Below the pieces are notes generated by a model. That model did not search any database and had not been told where the DNA came from. It saw nothing but the letters and a program-made list of their open reading frames with translations. DNA of 64,000 bases, taken from the NCBI RefSeq assembly GCF_000445125.1, contig NZ_ATHL01000055.1:1-64000 (forward strand), in the 5' to 3' direction. Made by a program: the position numbers and the translations under genes. Source of the DNA: Novosphingobium lindaniclasticum LE124 (GTDB taxonomy: Bacteria > Pseudomonadota > Alphaproteobacteria > Sphingomonadales > Sphingomonadaceae). Of the stretch, positions 27,848 through 35,545 are shown piece by piece. The first letter of the stretch is position 1. Each line of letters starts with the position of its first letter.

Positions 27848-29194
27848 ATGCTCAGCCCCCAGGAAGCGCTCGACCGCGCCCAGGACCTCGTCGAACGCGC
27901 CCGCAAGGCCGGCGCCGATGCCGCCGATGCCGTTTTCGGCGCCAGTTCGTCGGAAGGCATCCAGGTGCGCCTGGGCAATCTGGAAGATGTCGAGCGTTCC
28001 GAAAGCGAGCACATCTCGCTGCGGGTATTCCTTGGCCGGCGCTCGGCCAGCATCGGTTCCTCCGACCTTTCGCCGCAGGCCCTCGATGAACTGGCGGCCC
28101 GGGCGCTCGCCATGGCGGGTGCCGCGCCGGAGGATGCTTTCGCCGGTCTCGCCCCCGAAGAGCTGCTGACGCGCGGCCCCTGGCCGGAACTCGACCTGTC
28201 GGACCCGGCGGAGCCCAGCCCGCACGATCTGCGGGCGGCCGCGCGCGAAGCCGAGGAGGCTGCCCGTGCGGTGGCCGGCGTGACCAATTCGGACGGCGCC
28301 ACCGCCAGCGCCGGCAGCGGTGTCTTCGCTTTGGCGACGAGCCATGGTTTTTCTGGCGCCTATGGTTCCACCAGCCATTCGCTCGGTGCCTCGATCGTCG
28401 CCGGAGAAGGCGCGGCCAAGCAGCGCGACTATGCGGCGCGATCGGCGCATCACCGCGCCGACCTGCCGCTTCCCGCCGAGATCGGCGAGCTTGCCGCCCG
28501 GCGTGCCGTCGCGCGGCTGAACCCGGGGCGCATGGCCAGCGGGCCTATGCCCGTGGTGTTCGACCCGCGCGTGGGCGGTTCGCTGATCGGCAACCTTATC
28601 GGCGCGATTTCCGGAAACGCCATCGCCCGGCGCTCCAGCTTCCTGCTCGGCAAGCTGGAGGATCAGATCTTTGCACCGGGGACCGTCCTGGTGGAAGAAC
28701 CTCACCGGCCGCGCGGTCTGAGATCCCGACCCTTCGATGGTGAGGGGCTGCCGACGCGGGCGCGCAATCTCGTGGAAGACGGCCGCCTGACCGGCTGGCT
28801 ACTGGACAGCGCCTCGGCCCGCCAACTGGGCCTGGCGCCGACCGGCCATGCCGCGCGCGGCGGCGGTGGCGCGCCCGGCGTTTCGGTTGGCAATCTGCAC
28901 CTCCAGCCCGGCACGGCGACCCCGGCGGAACTGATGGCCGATATCGAGGACGGCGTATACATCACCGAACTGATCGGCAGCGGCGTCAACCCCGTTACCG
29001 GAGACTACAGCCGGGGCGCCTCGGGCTTCCGCATCGTCGGGGGCGAGATCGCCGGCCCGGTCGCCGAGTTCACCGTGGCCGGCAACCTGCTCGCCATGTT
29101 CGCACGCCTGACGGCGGCGAACGACCTGGAATGGCACCGCGCGACCAACGTGCCGACTTTGCGCGTAGATGGGATGACCATCGCGGGCGATTGA
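27848..29194 (+). CDS. pmbA: TldD/PmbA (TldE) family protein
   Basis: The 448-aa protein matches PmbA/TldE, the partner of TldD in a cytosolic protease complex that in other bacteria processes peptides such as microcin B17 precursor. Diagnostic sequences are VVFDPRVGGSLIG, RSSFLLGKL, the PFDGEGLPTR stretch, and the C-terminal GVYITELIGSGVNPVTGDYSRGASGF. PmbA lacks the zinc motif of TldD, and none is seen here. The tldD gene is not in the window. The ATG follows GGAGACCTGAAGAG. Confidence 0.93.
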   Translation: MLSPQEALDRAQDLVERARKAGADAADAVFGASSSEGIQVRLGNLEDVERSESEHISLRVFLGRRSASIGSSDLSPQALDELAARALAMAGAAPEDAFAGLAPEELLTRGPWPELDLSDPAEPSPHDLRAAAREAEEAARAVAGVTNSDGATASAGSGVFALATSHGFSGAYGSTSHSLGASIVAGEGAAKQRDYAARSAHHRADLPLPAEIGELAARRAVARLNPGRMASGPMPVVFDPRVGGSLIGNLIGAISGNAIARRSSFLLGKLEDQIFAPGTVLVEEPHRPRGLRSRPFDGEGLPTRARNLVEDGRLTGWLLDSASARQLGLAPTGHAARGGGGAPGVSVGNLHLQPGTATPAELMADIEDGVYITELIGSGVNPVTGDYSRGASGFRIVGGEIAGPVAEFTVAGNLLAMFARLTAANDLEWHRATNVPTLRVDGMTIAGD

Positions 29195-29246
29195 CGAAGG
29201 CGCCGCTGGCTTCCGCTGCACTTGCCGCGCAAGCGGGCGAATGCAA

Positions 29247-29280
29247 GAACCCCGACCCTACAGGGTGAAGGTCGGGGTTC
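29247..29280 (-). terminator. Stem-loop between convergent pmbA and DUF2171 gene
   Basis: Perfect 11-base arms GAACCCCGACC / GGTCGGGGTTC enclose a 12-base loop. It is placed to end transcription from either side. T-runs are weak. Confidence 0.6.
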
Positions 29281-29328
29281 CGGCAGGGACAGGCTGCGAC
29301 TGGCGCCTCTCCCGCGAAGATCGGCCGG

Positions 29329-29556
29329 TCAGTTCGATCCGGCGCCCATCGGGATGGGCGTGCCTGGCTTCAGGTAGACCCGGTTGTCCTCGATGCGGTC
29401 GACATTGTCGAAGGCGATGAAATGGTGGGCGCCGTCCGAGCTGTCGGAACGCGTCAGCTTGAGCTGGTCGTCCTCGACTTCGTCGATCGTGCCGACGTGC
29501 CGGCCGGAATGATCGGTGACTTCCATGTGCTCGCGGATGCGCAGCTTCTCGAACAT
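29329..29556 (-). CDS. DUF2171 domain protein A
   Basis: The 75-aa protein starts MFEKLRIREHMEVTDHSG and contains GRHVGTIDEVEDDQLKLTR and HHFIAFDNVDRIEDNRVYL. This is the PRC-barrel-like DUF2171 pattern of two short beta-rich halves. The function is unknown. Relatives are cytoplasmic and are often found as several copies in sphingomonads. A strong GGAGG ribosome site lies upstream. A second DUF2171 gene precedes it by 136 bases on the same strand. Confidence 0.8.
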   Translation of the reverse strand: MFEKLRIREHMEVTDHSGRHVGTIDEVEDDQLKLTRSDSSDGAHHFIAFDNVDRIEDNRVYLKPGTPIPMGAGSN

Positions 29557-29692
29557 GAGGTTTCCTCCTGTGCGGGTGAGTCCGAATGGCCGGTAAACGG
29601 CCTGCTCTTCCGCTTCGTTCCAGTGCCGGTCTTGCCGGAGGAACGGCTCGTGGAGGCACCGGTCCCCCCGGGAAGGGCAGGGGGTAGGAGGA

Positions 29693-29944
29693 TCAGGGCT
29701 CCGCGCCGAGCCCGAACGTGGCGTCGCCGCGCGGTGAGAGCAGTATCCTGTTGCCGTCCACGCCGTTGATTTCGGACAGGGCGACGAAGGACGATCCTTC
29801 TCCCTCCAGGATGACCTCCTGCCCCTCGACATGATCGACCGTGCCGACGGGATAGCCGTCCGCTGCGATCACTGTCATGCCCTTATGGATGGCGCCCCAG
29901 GCGGTGGGCCAGGAGGGGGCGGCGGGCTGATGGGAGGATGGCAT
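29693..29944 (-). CDS. DUF2171 domain protein B
   Basis: The 83-aa protein has the same plan as its neighbour: GAIHKGMTVIAADGYPVGTVDHVEGQEVIL and SSFVALSEINGVDGNRILL. Here the DUF2171 domain follows a short Pro/Ser-rich N-terminus. The two appear to be diverged paralogues. Its function is unknown. The ATG at 29944 is chosen because the frame upstream lacks protein-like sequence. Confidence 0.75.
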   Translation of the reverse strand: MPSSHQPAAPSWPTAWGAIHKGMTVIAADGYPVGTVDHVEGQEVILEGEGSSFVALSEINGVDGNRILLSPRGDATFGLGAEP

Positions 29945-30273
29945 GGCTGATGCTCCAAAAAAAGCGCTCGGATCCAGGGGAAAACCGCGCAAGTCCGCCT
30001 TGTTCCACGATTCGCGATCTAGCTCTGGCCTACAAGCCCTTGCGTCCCTATATTGGTCAAGGCCCAACATGTGCCTTTTTGCTGTGCAAACTTTTGCCAA
30101 CCCGCTCCAAAAGCGATCAAATTTGGGTATCGTGGGCGGCGTCGGCATCGGGGCTTGCCCCGTGCCTCCAGGATCACGCGCCGGGCAGGCGCGAAAGGCC
30201 ACGTTTCGGCCCTTCGAATCGCCCGGCACTCTTTAGAATCAGATAGCCATCGAACCTCCGGAGTTGTCCGCCC
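29945..30273. other. 329-base spacer upstream of nrdB
   Basis: No gene is supported. There is a locally AT-richer patch around 30050-30125 and a small hairpin at 30192-30216 (CGAAAGGCC / GGCCCTTCG). I looked for NrdR boxes and did not find a convincing pair. nrdA is not here. Confidence 0.5.
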
Positions 30274-31326
30274 ATGTCGCTTCTCGAAGCCCGCAAGACC
30301 TACAAGCCCTTCGAATATCCCTGGGCCTACGACTTCTGGAAGACGCAACAGCAGATCCACTGGCTGCCCGAGGAAGTGCCGCTGGGCGAGGATTGCCGCG
30401 ACTGGGCGCAGAACATCTCGGAGCATGAGCGCAACCTGCTCACCCAGATCTTCCGCTTCTTCACCCAGGCCGACGTGGAAGTGCAGGACTGCTACCACGA
30501 GAAGTACGCGCGCGTCTTCAAGCCGACCGAGATCAAGATGATGCTCACCGCCTTCTCCAACATGGAGACGGTGCACATCGCCGCCTATTCGCACCTGCTC
30601 GACACCATCGGCATGCCCGAGAGCGAATACGGCATGTTCCTCGAGTACGAGGAACTGAAGGCCAAGCACGACTACCTGCAGAAGTTCGGCGTCGACAATG
30701 ACGAGGATATCGCACGTACGCTCGCCATGTTCGGCGGCTTCACTGAAGGCGTGCAGCTCTTCGCCAGCTTCGCGATGCTGATGAACTTCCCGCGCTTCAA
30801 CAAGATGAAGGGCATGGGCCAGATCGTCTCGTGGTCGGTCCGCGACGAATCGCTGCACTGCGAGGGCATCACCCGCCTGTTCCACGCTTTCGTGCAGGAG
30901 CGCGGCTGCCTGACCAAGGCGGTGAAGGACGACATCGCCGACCAGTGCCAGACCACCGTCCGCCTGGAAGACGCCTTCATCGACCTCGCTTTCGAGATGG
31001 GCCCGGTACCCGGCATGACCGCCAAGGACATCAAGAAGTACATCCGCTACATCGCCGACTGGCGCATGGGCCAGCTCGGCCTCAACCCGATCTACCTGAT
31101 CGAGGATCACCCGCTGCCGTGGCTTCAGCCGCTGCTGAACGGTGTGGAGCACGCCAACTTCTTCGAGACGCGCGCCACCGAATATTCGAAGGGCGCGACG
31201 CGCGGCAACTGGAACGACGTCTGGTCGAACTTCGATTCGCGCCGCAAGGTCAAGGCGAACGACGAAGTGCTGGTCGTGGAAGGCATCGAGCCCGACATGT
31301 TCGGCGCGACGGAGGCTGCCGAGTAA
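30274..31326 (+). CDS. nrdB: Ribonucleotide reductase class Ia, beta subunit
   Basis: R2 houses the di-iron tyrosyl radical used by the alpha subunit to make deoxyribonucleotides aerobically. By spacing, the iron ligands are Asp67, Glu98 and His101 with the radical Tyr105 (ETVHIAAYSHLL), the same pattern as Asp84, Glu115, His118 and Tyr122 in E. coli. The second ligand set includes DESLHCEG. The 350-aa length and a C-terminal Glu-rich tail for docking to NrdA are normal. nrdA is neither upstream nor downstream, which is unusual. A terminator follows. Confidence 0.96.
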   Translation: MSLLEARKTYKPFEYPWAYDFWKTQQQIHWLPEEVPLGEDCRDWAQNISEHERNLLTQIFRFFTQADVEVQDCYHEKYARVFKPTEIKMMLTAFSNMETVHIAAYSHLLDTIGMPESEYGMFLEYEELKAKHDYLQKFGVDNDEDIARTLAMFGGFTEGVQLFASFAMLMNFPRFNKMKGMGQIVSWSVRDESLHCEGITRLFHAFVQERGCLTKAVKDDIADQCQTTVRLEDAFIDLAFEMGPVPGMTAKDIKKYIRYIADWRMGQLGLNPIYLIEDHPLPWLQPLLNGVEHANFFETRATEYSKGATRGNWNDVWSNFDSRRKVKANDEVLVVEGIEPDMFGATEAAE

Positions 31327-31345
31327 CGACGGGCCTCAGGTCATG

Positions 31346-31381
31346 AAAAGGGCTCGGGAGCGCTGCTTCCGAGCCCTTTTT
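31346..31381 (+). terminator. Rho-independent terminator after nrdB
   Basis: AAAAGGGCTCGG pairs with CCGAGCCCTTTTT across an 11-base loop, giving a T5 run for nrdB and T4 on the opposite strand. It likely serves both nrdB and the convergent nuclease gene. Confidence 0.85.
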
Positions 31382-31385
31382 CGTG

Positions 31386-31898
31386 TCAGCACCACGTCCC
31401 CCGCCGGCCTTGCCAGCGTTCGGCGAGACCCTCGTCCACCAGGATCGTGCCGAGGCTGCGGCCTTCGCGGGTGACGATGCGCAAGGCGCGGCCATAGCGG
31501 TCCTTTTCGCGGCCGTCGCCTCCGGGCTGAAGGGTGAACGGGCCCTCGTTGAGCAGGACGATCAGCCGCTCGGTCGCCTTGGCGCCGAGACGTGCTTCTT
31601 CGCGGCATTCGGGTTTGCTGGTTTCCGGGGTGTTGATGTCGGCGATGCGGATCTTGGTGCCGCGATACCAGAAGGTGTCGCCATCGACGACGCAGGTCTT
31701 GCGCACCGGGCCGGAGCAGCGGGCGAACCGGGCGGTCTCGGTGTCGGGAGCGGAGGGCAGCAGGCCGCCGCCGCTTAGCGACGATCCGCGATGTCCGTGC
31801 CAGTAATAGAGCCCCGCGACCAGGAGGAGGGGAAGGAGAATCCAGACGGTGGTCGGGATTCCGCGCCGGTCGTGCGGCCGGCGGTAAGGTCTTGGCAT
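31386..31898 (-). CDS. Membrane-anchored thermonuclease (SNase-like) family protein
   Basis: The 170-aa protein has an N-terminal membrane helix (about 17-32) and a staphylococcal-nuclease fold domain. Catalytic-type motifs are VVDGDTFWYRGTKIRIADIN (70-89) followed by TPE, and KDRYGR (132-137), which supply the expected Asp and Arg residues. It should cut nucleic acids in the periplasm with calcium. It lies 16 bases after the PilZ gene on the same strand, so they are probably one transcript. It converges with nrdB across a shared terminator. Confidence 0.88.
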   Translation of the reverse strand: MPRPYRRPHDRRGIPTTVWILLPLLLVAGLYYWHGHRGSSLSGGGLLPSAPDTETARFARCSGPVRKTCVVDGDTFWYRGTKIRIADINTPETSKPECREEARLGAKATERLIVLLNEGPFTLQPGGDGREKDRYGRALRIVTREGRSLGTILVDEGLAERWQGRRGTWC

Positions 31899-31914
31899 GG
31901 GGAAAGAACGTTCC

Positions 31915-32262
31915 TCAGGTTCCGTATTCGCGAGCCTCTGGCGCGTCGAATTCTCCCCGGCAAGTGCGAATCAGTCGGTCGAGTTCGTGATGATGGAAGG
32001 CGCGGGTCAGGCGAAAGCCCAGCGTGCCGTTCCCGCTCCAGCGCACGCGCGCCTCGAACGGTTCCGCACCTTCCGGCGCGATGACCAGCATCTCGCCGTT
32101 TTCGACCGGTTCGGGCAGCATGTCCGCCGGCATGACGCAGCCGATGCGGCATCCTTCCTGCGAAACTTCGACCAGCAGGCCAGTACCGACCAGGCGAAGG
32201 CCGCGCAGGATACGGGTCTCCCGGCGAACGGCATAGCGCTGGTGCGCACGGATTCTAAGCAT
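31915..32262 (-). CDS. PilZ-domain protein (cyclic-di-GMP receptor-like)
   Basis: The 115-aa protein is essentially one PilZ domain: an N-terminal QRYAVRRE Arg cluster and a later VEVSQEGCRIGC in place of the canonical (D/N)xSxxG motif. The Asp/Asn is Glu here, so cyclic-di-GMP binding is plausible but not certain. The ATG at 32262 is preferred to an upstream TTG (32274). It probably shares a transcript with the nuclease downstream. Confidence 0.75.
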   Translation of the reverse strand: MLRIRAHQRYAVRRETRILRGLRLVGTGLLVEVSQEGCRIGCVMPADMLPEPVENGEMLVIAPEGAEPFEARVRWSGNGTLGFRLTRAFHHHELDRLIRTCRGEFDAPEAREYGT

Positions 32263-32486
32263 GTTCACAGGCAATCGCCCCCGGCGTCCAACCCTTGTTT
32301 TATAACCTATGACGCCATGACCTTATCATCCGGTTACCGGCGCTGCGGTGAGTCGGACCCACCCGGTTCGGACCGGGAAGCTGCCGGGTTTACGGCAACG
32401 CCCTAGCCCGGGATCTACAGGCGTTATTTACGCCTGCAGCAAAAGACATCCACGCAGGCGGCATGCCCGCTCCGGAAGCAGGTGAT

Positions 32487-32699
32487 TCAGGCAGCCTGCT
32501 GGTCGGCCGGGCCACCCTTGAGCACGAAGCGGCGATCGCAATAGCCGCAATCGACATAGCCCTTTTCGTCGATCTCCAGCCACACGCGCGGGTGGCCGAG
32601 AGCGGCGGGCTTGTAGTTGCCGGCGGCGCGGATGTCGGTGGCCCCGTCGCAGGAAACGCGGTGGGATTCGGTGTAGACGGTTTCGGGCTGCGTGCTCAT
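32487..32699 (-). CDS. CHCC zinc-finger protein (NDUFS6-like)
   Basis: The 70-aa protein has Cys17, His36, Cys51 and Cys54 in the order of the zf-CHCC family (SCDG, GHPRVWLEI, GYVDCGYCDRRFVL). The mitochondrial relative NDUFS6 is a complex I subunit, and alphaproteobacterial homologues are small soluble proteins thought to be linked to complex I or iron-sulfur biogenesis. The complete set of ligands supports zinc binding. It stands between the PilZ gene and azoR. Confidence 0.88.
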   Translation of the reverse strand: MSTQPETVYTESHRVSCDGATDIRAAGNYKPAALGHPRVWLEIDEKGYVDCGYCDRRFVLKGGPADQQAA

Positions 32700-32794
32700 G
32701 GTTCGGCCGATTACCAAGCCTTCGCGGCAATTTCCAGACGGCAAATGCGCCCCGGCGCGCGGGATGGCGCGCCGGGGGTCGCCTGGGCGAGACC

Positions 32795-33364
32795 TCAGGC
32801 CGGAACGGTCAGCCCGGCGGCCTGGGCAAGCGCGTCGGCAAGGGCCTTTTCGCGGACCTCGGGGCCGATGGCGATGCCTTCCGCCAGCACGAAGATGGGG
32901 TCGGTTATGCCCACGAAGCCCAGCACGGCGCGCAGATAGCTCTCGGCGTGCTCGACGGCGGCAGCCGGTTGGCCTTCGCCGTAGTAGCCGCCGCGCGAAA
33001 GGGCGACGTAGACCTTCTTGCCGCCGGCCAGGCCTTCGGGGCCTTCGGCGGTGTAGCGGAAGGTCTTGCCGGCCACGAGCACGCGGTCGAACCACGCCTT
33101 GAGCTGGCTGGGAATCGTGAAGTTGTACATGCCGGCACCGATCACGATCACGTCGGAGGCGAGGAATTCGGCCAGTTCCGGCGTGCCGTCGGGATTGCCG
33201 AGCACGTCGAGCGTCAGGTGCGGCAGGGCTTCGGCGGCGAGGTCGCGGTAGCTGACTTCAAGCGCGGGGTCGGCCTTGGTCAGGCTCTCGACGATGGCGG
33301 CCGAGACGGCGCGGCTCACCGAGTTTTCGCCGAGGATGCTGGAATCGAGATGGAGAAGCTTCAT
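32795..33364 (-). CDS. azoR: FMN-dependent NADH-azoreductase
   Basis: This 189-aa flavodoxin-fold quinone/azo reductase transfers electrons from NADH to quinones or azo dyes. Typical sequences are [18 protein letters not shown] (phosphate-binding start), [20 protein letters not shown] and the glycine-rich [15 protein letters not shown]. The ATG at 33364 is followed immediately by the conserved start. The gene diverges from an HxlR regulator across 115 bases, a classic arrangement for regulation by electrophiles or quinones. Confidence 0.93.
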   Translation of the reverse strand: MKLLHLDSSILGENSVSRAVSAAIVESLTKADPALEVSYRDLAAEALPHLTLDVLGNPDGTPELAEFLASDVIVIGAGMYNFTIPSQLKAWFDRVLVAGKTFRYTAEGPEGLAGGKKVYVALSRGGYYGEGQPAAAVEHAESYLRAVLGFVGITDPIFVLAEGIAIGPEVREKALADALAQAAGLTVPA

Positions 33365-33479
33365 GGGGAGAGAACCTCTGGATAGTCTGAAAAAGGGTCT
33401 AGGTTTGAAAATGTGACCGCCCATAGCTATGTTGCACCGCGACAAACGCCAAGAGCGCATTTTTTCAGGACCAGGTAAC

Positions 33480-33920
33480 ATGGACGTGACTACCTTGGAG
33501 GCACCCAGCTTGGAGGCACCCAGCTTGGAGGCAGCAGATCGAGCGGATGCCGTGCCGGACATCGTGCATTCGCCAGGCGCATGCCGGGTGATCGGCGATA
33601 TTCTCAGCCGGGTGGGCGACAAGTGGTCGATGCTGGTGGTCATGACCTTGCTGGAGGGGGACCGCCACTTCAACGAACTGAAGCGCGCAATCGACGGCAT
33701 TTCGCAGCAGATGCTGTCGCGCACGTTGCGGGCGCTGGAGCGGGACGGGCTGGTGGTCCGCACGGTCCATGCCAGTGTGCCGGTGCGCGTCGAATATGCG
33801 CTCAGCGATCTTGGCCGCTCCCTGTCGCGACCGGTGAAGGAGCTGGGCGCCTGGGCCTTCGCCAACCGTCCGGCGATCGAGGAAAGCCGCTCGGTGTTCG
33901 ACAGGCGCGAGGGCGATTGA
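33480..33920 (+). CDS. HxlR-family transcriptional regulator
   Basis: The 146-aa protein is an HxlR winged-helix regulator: [48 protein letters not shown] and [12 protein letters not shown]. The N-terminus (residues about 5-20) is an unusual low-complexity stretch encoded by a tandem DNA repeat ([15 protein letters not shown]). A CxGA-type cysteine (SPGACRVI) stands near residue 40; in some relatives such a cysteine senses thiol-reactive compounds. It probably controls the divergent azoR. The ATG at 33480 is preferred to a start at 33429. Confidence 0.92.
   Translation: MDVTTLEAPSLEAPSLEAADRADAVPDIVHSPGACRVIGDILSRVGDKWSMLVVMTLLEGDRHFNELKRAIDGISQQMLSRTLRALERDGLVVRTVHASVPVRVEYALSDLGRSLSRPVKELGAWAFANRPAIEESRSVFDRREGD
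33494..33538 (+). repeat. 15-base tandem repeat inside the HxlR gene
   Basis: The unit CTTGGAGGCACCCAG occurs at 33494-33508 and 33509-33523 exactly, with a third partial copy from 33524. The period is a multiple of three, so copy number can change without breaking the frame. Confidence 0.85.
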
Positions 33921-33963
33921 AGCGAAGATCGATCGCGGCGTGATGGATCGAAAGGAATAATGA

Positions 33964-34085
33964 ATCACGCGGAGACGCGGAGGTGCCGTGCAGGCGGCAG
34001 GCTATCTCCTGTCCTTTGGCGATGCGCCAATCGCAACCGCGGCATGAAAGCGGCTTCGCCGAACCTCTCCGCGTATCCGCGTGAT
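33964..34085. repeat. MITE-like element with terminal inverted repeats
   Basis: Imperfect inverted repeats at 33964-33984 (ATCACGCGGAGACGCGGAGG core) and 34063-34085 bound about 120 bases that encode nothing recognisable. The CACGCGGAGACGCGGAG motif is reminiscent of a dispersed intergenic repeat in sphingomonads. It fills the gap between the HxlR and ABC genes. Confidence 0.6.
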
Positions 34086-34153
34086 CGATATCCCTTGGCC
34101 GACGCTGCCTCGGCAAAATTCGCACTCTTTACTGGCGCGCCGTCCTGCCCCAC

Positions 34154-35110
34154 ATGCGGGCCATGACCAGCTCGACTTCCGCCGCCATCTCGATCCGCGA
34201 CCTCAAGAAGCGTTACGCCCCTGCCGGAAACGGCGAAGGCAAGCTCGCGCTGAAGGGTGTCTCCTTCGACGTGCCGGAGGGCGGCATCTTCGGCCTGCTC
34301 GGCCCCAACGGCGCGGGCAAGTCGACGCTCATCAACATCATGGCGGGCCTTGTCCGCAAGAGCTCGGGCACGATCGACATCTGGGGCTTCGATATCGACA
34401 AGCACCAGCGCAATGCCAAGCGCTCGATCGGCATAGTCCCGCAGGAAATCGTGTTCGACCCGTTCTTCACCCCCTTCGAAGTGCTGGAGAACCAGGCCGG
34501 ACTCTACGGCATCACCAAGGCCGTGCGCCGTTCGGAAGACCTGCTGCGGGCCGTGCACCTGGCCGACAAGCGCGACGCCTATGCGCGCACGCTCTCGGGC
34601 GGGATGAAGCGCCGCCTGCTGATCGCCAAGGCCCTGGTCCACCAGCCGCCGGTGCTGGTGCTCGACGAGCCGACCGCGGGCGTGGACGTGGAACTGCGCC
34701 GCCAGCTCTGGGAACTCGTCACCGAGCTGAACCGCGAGGGCGCGACGATCGTGCTGACCACGCACTATCTGGAAGAAGCCGAGGAACTCTGCGACCGCAT
34801 CGCCATCATCAACCACGGCGAACTGATCGCGAACAAGCCCACGCGCGAACTTGTCGGCATGGCGCGCGAGAAGATCCTCGTCCTCACGCTCGACCGCGAC
34901 GTGACCGCGCTGCCCAGCCATCCCGGCTTCCTCAAGTGCGAGATGTCGGGTGAGCGCGTACTCCAGATCACCTATGACAAGGACCGCAGCAATGCCGGCG
35001 AGATCCTGTCGGCGGTACAGGCGCAGGGCTTCGCGATCGTCGATGTGACCACGCGCGAGGCGGATCTGGAGGACGTCTTCGTCAGCCTGACGAGTTCCGT
35101 CGCTGCGTGA
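34154..35110 (+). CDS. ABC-2 type exporter ATP-binding protein
   Basis: The 318-aa protein has Walker A GPNGAGKST (50-58), signature LSGGMKRRL near 148, Walker B VLVLDEPTAGVD near 166 and the H-loop in LTTHYLEEAEEL. The C-terminal extension ending LEDVFVSLTS is typical of ATPases of ABC-2 drug or polysaccharide exporters (CcmA/YadG type). The start may be the ATG at 34154 or at 34163. Its partner permease is not adjacent: the next gene, overlapping by 4 bases, is a small multidrug resistance protein. The exported substrate is unknown. Confidence 0.9.
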   Translation: MRAMTSSTSAAISIRDLKKRYAPAGNGEGKLALKGVSFDVPEGGIFGLLGPNGAGKSTLINIMAGLVRKSSGTIDIWGFDIDKHQRNAKRSIGIVPQEIVFDPFFTPFEVLENQAGLYGITKAVRRSEDLLRAVHLADKRDAYARTLSGGMKRRLLIAKALVHQPPVLVLDEPTAGVDVELRRQLWELVTELNREGATIVLTTHYLEEAEELCDRIAIINHGELIANKPTRELVGMAREKILVLTLDRDVTALPSHPGFLKCEMSGERVLQITYDKDRSNAGEILSAVQAQGFAIVDVTTREADLEDVFVSLTSSVAA

Positions 35111-35436
35111 GTTATCTCTACCTCGGAATCGCGATCGTCGCCGAAGTGATCGCGACTTCGTTTCTCAAGCAGTCGGAAGGCTTTACCAAGGCCGTGCCGA
35201 CCGCAATCATGGCGGCGGGCTACGGGGTGGCGTTCTATTGCCTCTCCCTGGCGCTGCGGGGAATGCCGACCGGGGTGGCCTATGCGATATGGTCCGGCGT
35301 GGCGATCGTGCTGATCGCGGCGATCGCCTGGATTTTCCAGGGGCAGAAGCTGGATCTGCCGGCCGTTGCCGGCATCGCGCTGATCATCGCGGGCGTGATC
35401 GTCATGAACGTCTTTTCGAAAGTGACCGGCCACTGA
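35107..35436 (+). CDS. SMR family multidrug efflux protein
   Basis: The 109-aa protein has four membrane helices and the membrane-embedded Glu13 (AIVAEVIATSFLKQSEGF) essential for proton/drug antiport in EmrE-like proteins. GVAYAIWSGVAIVLIA is the conserved dimer segment. It should export quaternary ammonium or other cationic compounds. The GTG start overlaps the upstream ABC gene stop (GTGA), implying translational coupling. It ends well before nadB. Confidence 0.92.
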   Translation: MSYLYLGIAIVAEVIATSFLKQSEGFTKAVPTAIMAAGYGVAFYCLSLALRGMPTGVAYAIWSGVAIVLIAAIAWIFQGQKLDLPAVAGIALIIAGVIVMNVFSKVTGH

Positions 35437-35545
35437 AGCACGGAGTTCCGGAGTAGTCTTCGCCGCACTGCAACATGATTGCCGTGCGGGCATGGGCACA
35501 AAGCTAATTATTGCGTGATCGCTGTCGCCCCGGCATGGAGCCGCC

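Noticed and set aside
29945-30273. NrdR boxes upstream of nrdB
   Set aside because: Only a weak TATATT-like patch is present, with no pair of boxes at the expected spacing.
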